Source: Amycolatopsis sp. MtRt-6 (lineage in GTDB: Bacteria > Actinomycetota > Actinomycetes > Mycobacteriales > Pseudonocardiaceae). Taken from it: DNA of 64,000 nucleotides. The notes below the pieces were generated by a model, which saw only the letters and a program-made list of their open reading frames with translations, was not told the origin of the DNA and searched no databases. Below are positions 33,257 to 41,438 of this stretch, one piece after another. Numbering within the stretch: the first letter of the stretch is position 1; each line of letters begins with the position of its first letter. The stretch spans positions 53,093-117,092 of the forward strand of contig NZ_JADWPD010000009.1 of assembly GCF_017308975.1 (NCBI RefSeq), in the 5' to 3' direction. A program made the translations under genes and the position numbers.

Positions 33257-34150
33257 ATGATCGAGGTCGGTGCGCTGCGGGCGTTGCGGGCAGTGGCGGC
33301 GCTCGGGACGCTGGCGCGGGCCGCCGACGAGCTCGGGTTCACCGCGTCCGCCGTGTCGCAGCAGATCAAGCGGCTCGAACGGCAGGTCGGGGTGCCGGTG
33401 CTCGCGCCGGCGGGCCGCGGGGTGGTGCTGACCCCGGCCGGGCAGGCCATCGCCGACTCGGCACCCGAGGTGTTCCAGGCGCTGGAGCGCTGTGCCGAAG
33501 CCGCCCAGTCGGTGGCGGAGGGCGCACCGCGCGGCACGCTCCGGGTGGTCGCCTTCTCGACGGCCATCCGCGGCCTGCTCGCGCCGGTCATGCCCCGGCT
33601 GGCGGCGCGGTGCCCGGACCTGCGCGTGCAGCTCACCGAGCAGGACCCCGGCGAGGCACTGCACAGCGTCGGCGCGGGAACGGCCGATCTCGCCCTCGTC
33701 CACGACGCCGACGGCCTGCTGCCCGCGCCGGTACCGCCGACGCTGACACAGCGGTGGCTGCACACCGACGTCGGCGACGTGGTGATGGCGCGCACGCACC
33801 CGCTGGCCCGGCTCGGCGCGCCGCTCGACGAGGCCGCGCTGGCCGGCCACGCGTGGGTGACCAGCCCGCCGGGAACCGTGTGCCACCAATGGTTCCGGCG
33901 GCTGTTCGCCGAAGAGCCCGACGTGCGTCACCGGGTCGACGACTTCGCGACGCAGCTGTCGCTGGTGGTGTCCGGCCAGGTGGTCGCGCTGATCCCGCGG
34001 CTGGCGCGGCCGCCGCTGGGGGAGAACCTGGTGGCGCGGGAGTTGCGCCGGCCGCCGAAGCGGGAGGTCCAGGCGGTGTGGCGGCGGAGCGCGGAGGCGA
34101 GCCCGGCGATCCGGGCCGTGCTGGCCGAGCTGGCACCCGACGACGCTTGA
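33257..34150 (+). CDS. LysR-family transcriptional regulator
   Basis: This 297-residue regulator has an N-terminal winged HTH (LARAADELGFTASAVSQQIKRLERQ) and a LysR effector-binding domain (about 90-295) beginning GTLRVVAFSTA. It diverges from the dapA-like gene across 72 bp, so it probably regulates that gene and itself in the usual LysR arrangement. Confidence 0.9.
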   Translation: MIEVGALRALRAVAALGTLARAADELGFTASAVSQQIKRLERQVGVPVLAPAGRGVVLTPAGQAIADSAPEVFQALERCAEAAQSVAEGAPRGTLRVVAFSTAIRGLLAPVMPRLAARCPDLRVQLTEQDPGEALHSVGAGTADLALVHDADGLLPAPVPPTLTQRWLHTDVGDVVMARTHPLARLGAPLDEAALAGHAWVTSPPGTVCHQWFRRLFAEEPDVRHRVDDFATQLSLVVSGQVVALIPRLARPPLGENLVARELRRPPKREVQAVWRRSAEASPAIRAVLAELAPDDA

Positions 34151-34163
34151 CCGGCCCGCGATA

Positions 34164-34246
34164 CGCCCCAATGTGGCCTTGGTTGCGTCTGACGCACCGA
34201 AGGCCGCCTTGGGTGCGTTGAGCGCACCGAAGGCCACATTGGGGCG
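34164..34246. repeat. Cloverleaf-like composite inverted repeat
   Basis: An outer perfect 17-bp stem (CGCCCCAATGTGGCCTT at 34164-34180 with its complement at 34230-34246) encloses two smaller hairpins. One is built from GGTTGCGT/ACGCACC (34181-34198) and the other from GGTGCG/CGCACC (34212-34228). The inner halves share a direct repeat ending CGCACCGAAGGCC. It lies between convergent genes, so it may serve as a bidirectional terminator or be a member of a dispersed repeat family. Confidence 0.85.
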
Positions 34247-34261
34247 CTTGGGTCGGGCCCG

Positions 34262-34606
34262 TCAGTCGCCGAAGGCGGCTTCGGCGCTCGGGTAGGTCGG
34301 AAAGAAGTCACCGAGGCCGATCAGCCCGAACGTCCGGCCCAGCCGGTCGGGAACCGCCGCCAGCGCGACGCCCGCGCCGGCCGCCTCGGCGACGTTGTGC
34401 GCCGCGATCAGCGCGGAAATCCCGCTGGAGTCGCAGAACGTCACCCCGCCGAGGTCCACCACCAGCAGCTGCCCGGCCCTCAGGGCGAGCGCGTCGATCC
34501 CGGCGCGGAAACGCGGTGTGGTCGCCACGTCGAGTTCGCCCGCGACGGTCACCACCGCGCCGGTCCCGGTGGTGCGCGTGGTGACGGAGAACGGGGTGCC
34601 GGTCAC
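34262..34606 (-). CDS. STAS-domain anti-sigma factor antagonist (RsbV-like)
   Basis: A 114-residue single STAS domain with the phosphorylation loop TFCDSSGISAL (Ser60/Ser61). In the RsbV family the dephosphorylated form binds an RsbW-type anti-sigma kinase and frees a sigma factor. Its start overlaps the PP2C phosphatase gene by 4 bp, and that phosphatase is the obvious enzyme to dephosphorylate it. Confidence 0.88.
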   Translation of the reverse strand: MTGTPFSVTTRTTGTGAVVTVAGELDVATTPRFRAGIDALALRAGQLLVVDLGGVTFCDSSGISALIAAHNVAEAAGAGVALAAVPDRLGRTFGLIGLGDFFPTYPSAEAAFGD

Positions 34607-35832
34607 GGTCGATCGCCTCCGGGAAGCGGGATGCTCAACGCCAGCAGGGCCGTGTCGTCCTCGACGCCGTCGCCGAAGCCGGCGAGCAGGCCGGTCACCG
34701 CCGTGACCACCGCGGAAGCCGTCGTCGGCGCCAGACCGCTCAGGTAGTCCCGCAGCTGCTCCTCGCTGTAGCGGACGCGGCCCTGCGTGCGGGCTTCGGT
34801 CAGCCCGTCGGTGTACAGCAGCAAGGTGTCACCCGGGTGCAGCACGACGTCCGCGGCGGCGAAGCGCGCGCGGGGCAGCGCACCCACCAGCTGGCCGCCC
34901 GGGACGGGCAGGAACTCGGCCGTGCCGTCGGCGCGGACCAGCAGCGCCGGCGGGTGGCCGCCGGTGGCCAGGGTGACCGCCGCGCCGTCGCCGTCCGGCC
35001 GGATGTGGCCCTGGATGACCGTGCAGTACCGCGGATCGTCGCCGCGGTACTCGTGGTGCAGCACGGTGTTGAGGCGGTCCAGCACGGTGACCGGGTCCGG
35101 GTCGTGCACCGCGGCGGCGCGCAGGGTGTAGCGCGCCAGCGAAGTCACCACGGCCGCGGCGGCGCCCTTCCCCGAGACGTCGCCGAGGAAGAAGCCCCAC
35201 GTGTCGCCGGTGAGCGGGAACAGGTCGTAGAAGTCGCCGCCGACCTCGTCGGCCGACGCCGGGTGGTAGTAGGCCGCGACCGCCACCCCGGGCACCTCGG
35301 CCGGCGCGGGCGGCAGCAGCGTCTGCTGCAGCGTGCGCGCGAGCCGCTGCACCCGGTCGCGTTCGCGCTCGGCTTCTTCGCGCGCCCGCAGCAGTTCCTG
35401 CTCGTAGGCCCGCCGGTCGCGGGCGTCGAAGATCGTGGTGCGGATCAGCTGCGCCTGCCCGTCGGTGCCGGTCTTGACCGTCGAGGTCACCAGCACCGGC
35501 AGCCGGCTGCCGTCCGCGGCCTTCAGCTCGAAGGCGACGCCGCCCAGCTCGCCCTGCATGCGCAGGAGCGGCGCGAAGTGCGTCTCGTGGTAGATCCGGC
35601 CGCCGACGGTGAGCAGGTCGGCGAACGTCAGCCGCCCGACGACGTCGTCGCGGGCGTAGCCGAGCCAGCCGAGCAGCGTGGCGTTGATCTTCGCGATCGT
35701 GCCGTCCAGCAGCGTCGAGAGGTAGCCGCAGGGCGCGTGCTCGTAGAGGTCTTCCGCGCTGTCCTCCAGCAGGGCCGAGAATTCCGGGCCGGCGCTTTCC
35801 CGACCACCCGCGCCGAGGTGGTCTTCGCACAT
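34603..35832 (-). CDS. PAS-PP2C phosphatase, RsbP-like
   Basis: A 409-residue regulator: a PAS sensor domain (about 28-140, with YLSTLLDGTIAKINATLLGW), a short coiled-coil (about 142-170) and a SpoIIE/PP2C phosphatase domain (about 185-402) with metal-binding DEVGGDFYD, GDVSGKG and EDDTALLAL. The order PAS-coil-PP2C matches RsbP of Bacillus subtilis. The start codon shares one base with the stop of the upstream RsbQ-like gene (TGATG), and the STAS gene follows with 4-bp overlap. The predicted role is to dephosphorylate the STAS antagonist under energy or redox stress. Confidence 0.88.
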   Translation of the reverse strand: MCEDHLGAGGRESAGPEFSALLEDSAEDLYEHAPCGYLSTLLDGTIAKINATLLGWLGYARDDVVGRLTFADLLTVGGRIYHETHFAPLLRMQGELGGVAFELKAADGSRLPVLVTSTVKTGTDGQAQLIRTTIFDARDRRAYEQELLRAREEAERERDRVQRLARTLQQTLLPPAPAEVPGVAVAAYYHPASADEVGGDFYDLFPLTGDTWGFFLGDVSGKGAAAAVVTSLARYTLRAAAVHDPDPVTVLDRLNTVLHHEYRGDDPRYCTVIQGHIRPDGDGAAVTLATGGHPPALLVRADGTAEFLPVPGGQLVGALPRARFAAADVVLHPGDTLLLYTDGLTEARTQGRVRYSEEQLRDYLSGLAPTTASAVVTAVTGLLAGFGDGVEDDTALLALSIPLPGGDRP

Positions 35833-36632
35833 CACGGCCCGCTCACGAACGCCGTGATCGCGGCGGCCGTCGCCTCCGGCGCGCTCAGCTGCGGGCAGTG
35901 CCCGGTCGCGTTCAGCGTGACCAGCGTGCTGCCGTCGATCTGCTCGTGGGTGAACCGCCCGACCGCCGGCGGCGCGATGGCGTCGTTCGCGCACTCGAGC
36001 ACCAGCGTCGGCACGGTGACCTTGGCCAGGTCGGCCCGGTTGTCGGAGAGGAACGTCACCCTGGCGAAGACGCGCGCGATCGCGGGATCGGTGCGGCAGA
36101 AGCTGTTCGTCAGCTCCTCGCCCAGCTCCGGGCGCTCGGGGTTGCCCATGATGACCGGCGCCATCGTCGCCGACCAGCCCAGGTAGTTCGATTCGAGCGC
36201 GGCGAGCAGCTCGTCGATGTCGGCGCGGCTGAACCCGCCGCGGTAGTCGCCGTCGTCGAGGTAGCACGGCGACGGGGTGAGCAGCACCAGCTTCGCGAAC
36301 CGGTCCGGTTCCCGGTTGGCCGCCAGCACCGCGATCATCGCGCTGACCGAGTGGCCCACCAGCACGACGTCCCGCAGGCCGAGCTCGTGGCAGATCGCCA
36401 GGACGTCGTCGGCGTAGCCGTCGAGACTGCCGTAGCGCTCGGGGGTCCAGGCGGACAGGTCCGAGCGTCCGGCGCCGGTGTGGTCGAACAGCACCACCCG
36501 GTACCGCCGCGCGAGCTCCGGGACGACGAGGCGCCACAGGTTCTGGTCGCAGCCGAAGCCGTGCGCGAGCAGCACGACGGGGCCGTCTTCCCGGCCGGTG
36601 ACGGTGACGTTGTTCCTGCCGCGCATGCTCAC
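35832..36632 (-). CDS. RsbQ-like alpha/beta hydrolase (KAI2/D14 family)
   Basis: A 266-residue hydrolase close in length to RsbQ (269). The GTG giving MSMRGRNNVTVTG is chosen because AGGA lies 7 bases upstream and it matches family length. The catalytic triad is Ser95 (GHSVSA), Asp217 (ECANDAI) and His245 (NATGHCP), nearly the same positions as in RsbQ. FGCDQNLW near residue 26 is an RsbQ signature. In Bacillus, RsbQ activates RsbP, presumably by handling a small hydrophobic ligand. Here the phosphatase gene follows directly, so the module is conserved. Confidence 0.88.
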   Translation of the reverse strand: MSMRGRNNVTVTGREDGPVVLLAHGFGCDQNLWRLVVPELARRYRVVLFDHTGAGRSDLSAWTPERYGSLDGYADDVLAICHELGLRDVVLVGHSVSAMIAVLAANREPDRFAKLVLLTPSPCYLDDGDYRGGFSRADIDELLAALESNYLGWSATMAPVIMGNPERPELGEELTNSFCRTDPAIARVFARVTFLSDNRADLAKVTVPTLVLECANDAIAPPAVGRFTHEQIDGSTLVTLNATGHCPQLSAPEATAAAITAFVSGP

Positions 36633-36731
36633 CGGGACATCCTGCCACCGGCCGGGCGCGGCGGCGGGCTGAGCGAGCGGGCTGGACATTTCGGGTACGC
36701 TGACGGCAGGCAAGATCGACATGGGGGTTCG

Positions 36732-37097
36732 ATGAGTTCTTGGCGTCTTCGCGCGGCAGCGGTGTCGGTTTCGGTACTGGGCGGGGTGCTGGTCGCCACG
36801 CCCGCGCAGGCGGGCAGTGGCGATTGCCGCGACTGGTGGACGATCGACGACACGGCCCGCACGGTCTTCACCGACAGCACGCGCTCGGTCCGGTTCTGGG
36901 GCCACCGCAGCTGCGGCGGCTCGACGACACCGCAGTACTGGTCGGCGCCGTATCGCCCGGACGAGCCGGGCGACTACACGTGGGAGAGCGTGAAGGCCCT
37001 GCACGGCAACGATCCCGGTGCGGTCGCCTACGGTTTCGAGCTGCGCCGGCAGGGGGACGGCTGGGTGGCGGTCGGGTTCGCGGCCAGCCACGGCTGA
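36732..37097 (+). CDS. Small secreted protein of unknown function
   Basis: A 121-residue protein with a clear signal peptide (MSSWRLRAAAVSVSVLGGVL, cleavage about residue 28 after AQA). The mature domain is Trp-rich with two cysteines (GDCRDWW and RSCGGS) that could pair. No family recognised. Confidence 0.7.
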   Translation: MSSWRLRAAAVSVSVLGGVLVATPAQAGSGDCRDWWTIDDTARTVFTDSTRSVRFWGHRSCGGSTTPQYWSAPYRPDEPGDYTWESVKALHGNDPGAVAYGFELRRQGDGWVAVGFAASHG

Positions 37098-37100
37098 GGT

Positions 37101-37769
37101 TCAGCGCCGCCGCACGGCGAAGCCGTCGAGCAGGCAGTCCAGGCCGAGCTCGAACCGGGCGTCCGTGGTGAGGTCCGGCATGTCCGTGAGCCAGGGGGCG
37201 AGCGTGTCGTCGGCCATTTCGGCCGCGTACGCCCGCAAGTCCTCGGTCGAGCCGATGCCGAACTCGCCGAGCAGCACGAGTTCCCGGCTGACGCTCATCG
37301 CGGTCCCCGTGACGTAGTTGTCGAGCAGCGACGCATAAGCGACGGCGGGTGTGAGGCCCGCGCCTTCGAGCACGGTCATGAGGAAGGCCGCCCGCCGCAG
37401 GGTGCGGGGGCCGAACGGTGGCCTGCCGTCCACGAGCTCGGCGTACCAGCGGTGCCGTCCGATCATCGCCCACAGGCTGGTGGCGAGCCCGCGCAGGTCG
37501 GCGCGCCAGTCGCCGCTCGGGGTGGCGGGCACCGCGACCTCGGCCGACACCTCGTCGAGCATCAGGTCGACCAGGCCGTCCTTGTTGAGGACGTACCGGT
37601 ACAGCGACATCGGGGTCGACACGCCGAGCGCGTCGGCCACCTCGCGCATGGTCAGCGCCGCGACCCCGCCGGCGTCGGCCACCTCGATGGCCGTGCGCAC
37701 CACCGAGGCGCGGGTGAGCGCGTTCTTCCGGCCGGGCGGCTCCGGGTGGTGCCAGATCAGGCGTGACAT
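37101..37769 (-). CDS. TetR-family regulator (TetR_C-type)
   Basis: A 222-residue repressor starting MSRLIWHHPEPP. The HTH is ALTMREVADALGVSTPMSLY with RYVLNKDGLVDLM. The C-terminal domain resembles that of classical tetracycline repressors (ELGLDCLLDGFAVRRR at the end). It diverges from the glycosidase-like gene, and two matching dyads lie between them. Confidence 0.85.
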   Translation of the reverse strand: MSRLIWHHPEPPGRKNALTRASVVRTAIEVADAGGVAALTMREVADALGVSTPMSLYRYVLNKDGLVDLMLDEVSAEVAVPATPSGDWRADLRGLATSLWAMIGRHRWYAELVDGRPPFGPRTLRRAAFLMTVLEGAGLTPAVAYASLLDNYVTGTAMSVSRELVLLGEFGIGSTEDLRAYAAEMADDTLAPWLTDMPDLTTDARFELGLDCLLDGFAVRRR

Positions 37770-37777
37770 GCGCCGAG

Positions 37778-37810
37778 TGTACAGCGTACATTCAAGGTGT
37801 ACGACGTACA
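37778..37810. promoter_or_regulatory. Twin TetR operators TGTAC-N3-GTACA
   Basis: TGTACAGCGTACA (37778-37790) and TGTACGACGTACA (37798-37810) are 13-bp dyads with identical arms and centres 20 bp apart, nearly two helical turns. They fill the gap between the TetR gene and the divergent glycosidase-like gene. Confidence 0.85.
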
Positions 37811-37824
37811 TTTCGGAGGCGTTG

Positions 37825-38829
37825 ATGCAGCTCAGGGGAATCAATTACGACACCGGCTTCGGCGGCGCGGTCGGCGACCGGTCGCGCCGGGCGTTCGACC
37901 CCGCGGTGGTCCGGCGTGAGCTCGGGATCATCGCGGCGGACCTGCACTGCACCGCGGTCCGGATCAGCGGCGACGACCCGGACCGCCTGGTCGTGGCCGC
38001 GCACGCCGCGCTCGACGCCGGGCTGCGCGTGTGGTTTTCGCCGTTCCCGATGGACCTCACGCCGCCAGAGCTGACGCCCTACTTCGCGGACTGCGCGCGG
38101 CGAGCGGAGGAGATCCGGGCACGCGACCCGGAGACCGTGCTCGTGCTCGGCTGCGAGATGTCGTTGTTCTGCACCGGGTTCGTCCCCGGCGCTTTCCTCC
38201 TGGAGCGGCTGCGCAACGCCGCTGATCCCGCCGCTTGGGCCGGGTTCGAGCACGAATGGGACTTCGGCGAGATGCTGCGGGACATCGCCGGCGCCGCGCG
38301 GCAGCACTTCGGCGGCAAGATCACCTACGCCGCCGGGAGCTGGGAGGAAATCGACTGGGCGGAGTTCGACTTCGCCGCCGTCAACCTCTACCGCTCGGCC
38401 GCCAACGCCGACGACTTCGCCCGGCACGTGCGAGACCACCGAAGTCACGGAAAGCCGTTGGTCATCACGGAATTCGGCTGCTGCACCCACCGGGGCGCGG
38501 CCGACGCGGGCGGCACGGGGTGGTCGATCGTCGACTTCACGGCCGACCCGCGGGCGCTGAACGGCGACCACGTCCGCGACGAGGCCGGCCAAGCGGCGTA
38601 CTTCACCGAGCTGATGGACGTCTTCGAGGCCGAAGGCGTGCACGGCACGTTCTGGTTCACCTTCGCCGGCTACGAGTATCCGACCGGCCCGGAGCCGCGG
38701 CGCGACCTCGACCTGGCGAGCTACGGCGTCGTCAAGGTCCTCGACGGACAGAGCGGCACGGCGTACCCGGGCCTCGCGTGGGAGCCGAAGGAGGTCTTCC
38801 ACGCCGTCGCGGCCCGGTTCAGCCGGTGA
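37825..38829 (+). CDS. TIM-barrel glycosidase-like protein of unknown specificity
   Basis: A 334-residue cytoplasmic protein (no signal peptide) starting MQLRGINYDTGF with CGGAGG upstream. Strand-end glutamates Glu111 (LVLGCEMSLF) and Glu216 (PLVITEFGCC) sit where a clan GH-A glycosidase has acid/base and nucleophile. Relatives in Streptomyces are, to my memory, annotated vaguely (some as abortive infection protein), without support I can verify. A tightly placed pair of TetR operators indicates inducible expression. Its last 11 bp overlap the end of the STAS gene on the other strand. Confidence 0.7.
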   Translation: MQLRGINYDTGFGGAVGDRSRRAFDPAVVRRELGIIAADLHCTAVRISGDDPDRLVVAAHAALDAGLRVWFSPFPMDLTPPELTPYFADCARRAEEIRARDPETVLVLGCEMSLFCTGFVPGAFLLERLRNAADPAAWAGFEHEWDFGEMLRDIAGAARQHFGGKITYAAGSWEEIDWAEFDFAAVNLYRSAANADDFARHVRDHRSHGKPLVITEFGCCTHRGAADAGGTGWSIVDFTADPRALNGDHVRDEAGQAAYFTELMDVFEAEGVHGTFWFTFAGYEYPTGPEPRRDLDLASYGVVKVLDGQSGTAYPGLAWEPKEVFHAVAARFSR

Positions 38830-39187
38830 GCGCCTCGTCCCGGGTGGCGGCGACGGCGAGCGCGTCGAGCAGGCCGGTCAGCCGGAGGGTGCGGTGGACG
38901 ACGCCGGCTTCGGGGGCGACGACCCGGATCCGCGTGCCGGCGCCCGCCTCGCGGCGGGCTTCCAGCAGGACCGTGATGCCGATGGAGGCGAGGAAAGACA
39001 CGTCGGTCAGGTCGATCACGAGCAGGTCCGGCGCGTTGGCGAGGGCCGTGGTGACCTCGCTGCCGAGCACCGGGGCGCTGAGCAGGTCGACCTCACCCGC
39101 CACCGCCAGCACGACGGCACCGTCGGTGTGGTGGGCCGTCACGCGCAGGAGGTCCTGGGGCCGGACGCGATTGCCGTCAGCGGTCAC
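38819..39187 (-). CDS. STAS-domain anti-sigma factor antagonist
   Basis: About 122 residues from a GTG with AGGGG 5 bases upstream (a GTG 6 bases earlier is possible). The STAS core contains VLAVAGEVDLLSAP and the phosphorylation loop DVSFLASIGITVL. It is a second, stand-alone RsbV-like protein, about 4 kb from the RsbQ-RsbP module. Confidence 0.85.
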   Translation of the reverse strand: MTADGNRVRPQDLLRVTAHHTDGAVVLAVAGEVDLLSAPVLGSEVTTALANAPDLLVIDLTDVSFLASIGITVLLEARREAGAGTRIRVVAPEAGVVHRTLRLTGLLDALAVAATRDEALTG

Positions 39188-39235
39188 GATCACCCCTGGT
39201 GTGCATGCTGGGATCCCTTCTGTGCGCCGGGCGGT

Positions 39236-39769
39236 TCACTCCGGATCGGTGTTACCCCGGTCGCGTGACGGCGAAACATCGACCGCCGGGGCGGTGGTGC
39301 CGCCGAGCGGCATGGCGGGCAGGCCGAGCTTGCGGTGGTCCCACGACCGCGTCCGCTCGACGTCGAGGCGGACGGCGACCCGCTTGGTGAGCATGAACTC
39401 GACCATCGGCCGGACCTCTTCGCTGTACGGGCCGTGGTACCGCTCCCAGAGGCCGACGCCGACGGCCCACAGCGCGTCCGGCTCGTCGACGATGGTGGCG
39501 CGTCCTTCGAGGGCGACCCCGCGCAGCGCGTCGTAGGTGTCACCGGTTTCGACCAGCACGGTGACGCGGCCGTCCCGGCGCAGGTTCGCGGCCTTCTGCG
39601 ACTTGGCCTTGGTTTCGAACCACAGCACACCGTCGAGCACGGCGTACCACATGGCGACGAGGTGCGGGTGGCCTGACGGACCGAGGGTGGCGAGGGTGGC
39701 GACGCGTTGTTCGTGGAGGAACCCGCTGACCTCGGCCGCGGACATGACGATCTGGTCGCGCTGCTTCAC
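39236..39769 (-). CDS. PPOX-class (F420/FMN) oxidoreductase
   Basis: A split-barrel protein of about 177 residues, starting at GTG for MKQRDQIVMSAAEV (the longer upstream frame is low-quality). Motifs RVATLATLGPSGHPHLVAMWY and KSQKAANLRRDGRVTVLVE are typical of F420-dependent PPOX enzymes of actinobacteria. The substrate is unknown. A 21-bp repeat array ends about 100 bp upstream. Confidence 0.8.
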   Translation of the reverse strand: MKQRDQIVMSAAEVSGFLHEQRVATLATLGPSGHPHLVAMWYAVLDGVLWFETKAKSQKAANLRRDGRVTVLVETGDTYDALRGVALEGRATIVDEPDALWAVGVGLWERYHGPYSEEVRPMVEFMLTKRVAVRLDVERTRSWDHRKLGLPAMPLGGTTAPAVDVSPSRDRGNTDPE

Positions 39770-39872
39770 GCTCGGAGTCAAGCGGAAAGCCGGGCCGGCC
39801 GCAAGAGACGGGCGACGACCACGGATCGCCGCCTGCCGCGCGCTCACCGCGGTCACGGTGATCGGGTAGGCA

Positions 39873-40049
39873 CCGCGCGTGATCCGAGCCGCGACTCGCG
39901 TGATTGAAGCCGGAACTCGCGTGTCTGGAGCCGGAACTCGCGTGATTGGCGGGGCGACTCGCGTGTCTGGAGGGGCATCACACGTGTCTGGAGGGGTATC
40001 TCGCGTGTCTGGAGGGGCATCTCGTGTGATTGGCGGGGCGACACGGTGC
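39873..40049 (-). repeat. 21-bp tandem repeat array B (about 8-9 units)
   Basis: Units share the core CTCGCGTG[A/T]-type sequence on the plus strand, i.e. CACGCGAG read leftward. The conserved GTG of successive units falls at exact 21-bp intervals (39879, 39900, 39921 and onward to 40026). Spacers alternate between GGAGCCGGAA-like and GGAGGGGCAT-like versions. The array begins within a few bases of the stop codon of the TPR gene at 40053, and its repeat core reads away from that stop. Confidence 0.9.
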
Positions 40050-40052
40050 GGG

Positions 40053-41021
40053 TCAGGGCAGGGGCTCGGCGCGGTAGCGCCGGATGCGATCGGCCAGTCC
40101 CCGCGTGGCCGCGTCGCCGCGGTGCTCGCGCAGCAGGCGCTCCAGCGTGACCAGGCGGTCCTTGGGGCGGACCGAACCCACCTGCCCGGCCAGGTCGACC
40201 GCTTCCGCGCCGATCCGGGTGGCCTCGTCGAAGTCGCCGCGGAGCGCGTGGTTCTGGGCCAGCATGATCAACGTCAACGACCGGCTCCGGGCCATGTCCG
40301 CGCCGTACCGGTCCGCCGCCGACGTCAGCTGCGTGACCGCTTCGCCGCTGTAGCGGGCCGCCACCGCCGTGGCCAGCTCCGTCAGGACCGTGCCGCGCAT
40401 CGCCGCCATGTCCGTCTCGCCGAAGAACGCCTCCCACGGCTTCGGCTCCGGCCACGAATCCGCCGTGGCGAAAGCCGTCTCGGCCGCCGCCAGCCGGGTC
40501 AGGGCCGCCCGCTCGTCGCCGGCCATGGCGTACGCCCATGCCTCGTTCGCCGTGAGGATCGCCAGTGCCCGCGGGGAACCCGAGCGCCGCGCGGCCTCCC
40601 GGCCTCGCGCGAACTCGGCCAACGCGGCGGGGACGTCGTGCTGGTGCAGGTACAGACGGCCGAGGCGGTAGCGGATGTTCGCCACCAGGTTGTCGTTGCC
40701 CGCCTCGGCCGCGAGCTCCAGCGCGCGCCCGAAGCGGTGCCGGGCCGGTTCCCCGTGTCCGATGTCGAACTCGGTCCAGCCCAGGAGGTTGTGCACGTCG
40801 GCCAGCACCGTGCAGAGCCTGGCGCGCAATGCGTCCGGAACCGTCCCCCAGTTCAGCAGGAGGCTCGCCGTCTTGACCACCCGGACGGCGTCGCGGCAGA
40901 ACCCGCCGCCCTGCCGGTAGTCCAGGGCCCGCAGGACCCCGACGGCCGCCTCCAGCTCGGCGACGTCGGTGGTCTCGATGCTGATCGGAAGGGGTACGCC
41001 ATCGCCCGTCGTCGTCACCAT
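40053..41021 (-). CDS. TPR-repeat protein resembling a regulator without its HTH
   Basis: This 322-residue protein is built of helical tetratricopeptide-like repeats (about residues 60-300; ALELAAEAGNDNLVANIRYR and ALAILTANEAWAYAMAGDE are examples). It resembles the C-terminal half of actinomycete XRE-TPR regulators, but no helix-turn-helix precedes it. It starts MVTTTGDGVPLPISI, and 41022-41100 shows no missing N-terminal coding. It may be a truncated regulator or a free TPR partner protein. Confidence 0.65.
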   Translation of the reverse strand: MVTTTGDGVPLPISIETTDVAELEAAVGVLRALDYRQGGGFCRDAVRVVKTASLLLNWGTVPDALRARLCTVLADVHNLLGWTEFDIGHGEPARHRFGRALELAAEAGNDNLVANIRYRLGRLYLHQHDVPAALAEFARGREAARRSGSPRALAILTANEAWAYAMAGDERAALTRLAAAETAFATADSWPEPKPWEAFFGETDMAAMRGTVLTELATAVAARYSGEAVTQLTSAADRYGADMARSRSLTLIMLAQNHALRGDFDEATRIGAEAVDLAGQVGSVRPKDRLVTLERLLREHRGDAATRGLADRIRRYRAEPLP

Positions 41022-41119
41022 GACCTCACCTCGCGCAGCGCACGCGCATGGTCAGTCGTTGTTCCGGCGCCGGGGGAATACCCAGGACGGGCCGCGCGGA
41101 AACGGCGTGCCGCCGGGGT

Positions 41120-41393
41120 TCACCCGTCGGTGAGGCGCAGGAATCGCGCGAGCGTCAGGTACAGCGGCCAGGACACGGCTTCGCCCAGGCCTTCCACCAG
41201 GGCCCGGCTGCGCTCGGTGAGGTCGAGCAGGGGAGCTGCTGCTGCCGGGCGACGTCCCCCCAGCACCGCGGGCAGGTCCACGCCGATGGTGCTGACCACC
41301 AGGCTGAGCGGCGCGTCCGCGCCGAACCGGGGGCGTCACCAGCACCGGCGCCCACCCTGCGCGCGGACGCCGTCGACCACGGTTGCGAGGTCG
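41120..41393 (-). pseudogene. Remnant of a GDSL rhamnogalacturonan acetylesterase-like gene
   Basis: Leftward reading gives DLATVVDGVRAQG, then in a second frame GWAPVLVTPP, then in a third RFGADAPLSLVVSTIG and APLLDLTERSRALVEGLGEA, ending SWPLYLTLARFLRLTDG. Together these follow the C-terminal half of SGNH/CE12 acetylesterases (VPLLDLTxRSRALVExLG). At least two frameshifts and loss of the N-terminus show that it is dead. Confidence 0.5.
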
Positions 41394-41396
41394 GCT

Positions 41397-41438
41397 CCGG
41401 AACTCGCGTGATTGAAGCCGGACCTCGCGTGATTGGAC
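41397..41438 (-). repeat. 21-bp repeat locus C (2 units)
   Basis: Two units, each CCGGAMCTCGCGTGATTG plus three bases, start at 41397 and 41418. Orientation equals array B, that is, leftward. It sits between two gene remnants, and a possible leftward coding fragment (GDFATFATNDFAQRNLATIA) ends just to its right. Confidence 0.8.

Noticed and set aside
39873..40049. Possible CRISPR array
   Set aside because: Units are 21 bp and contiguous with no unique spacers, and no cas genes are present.
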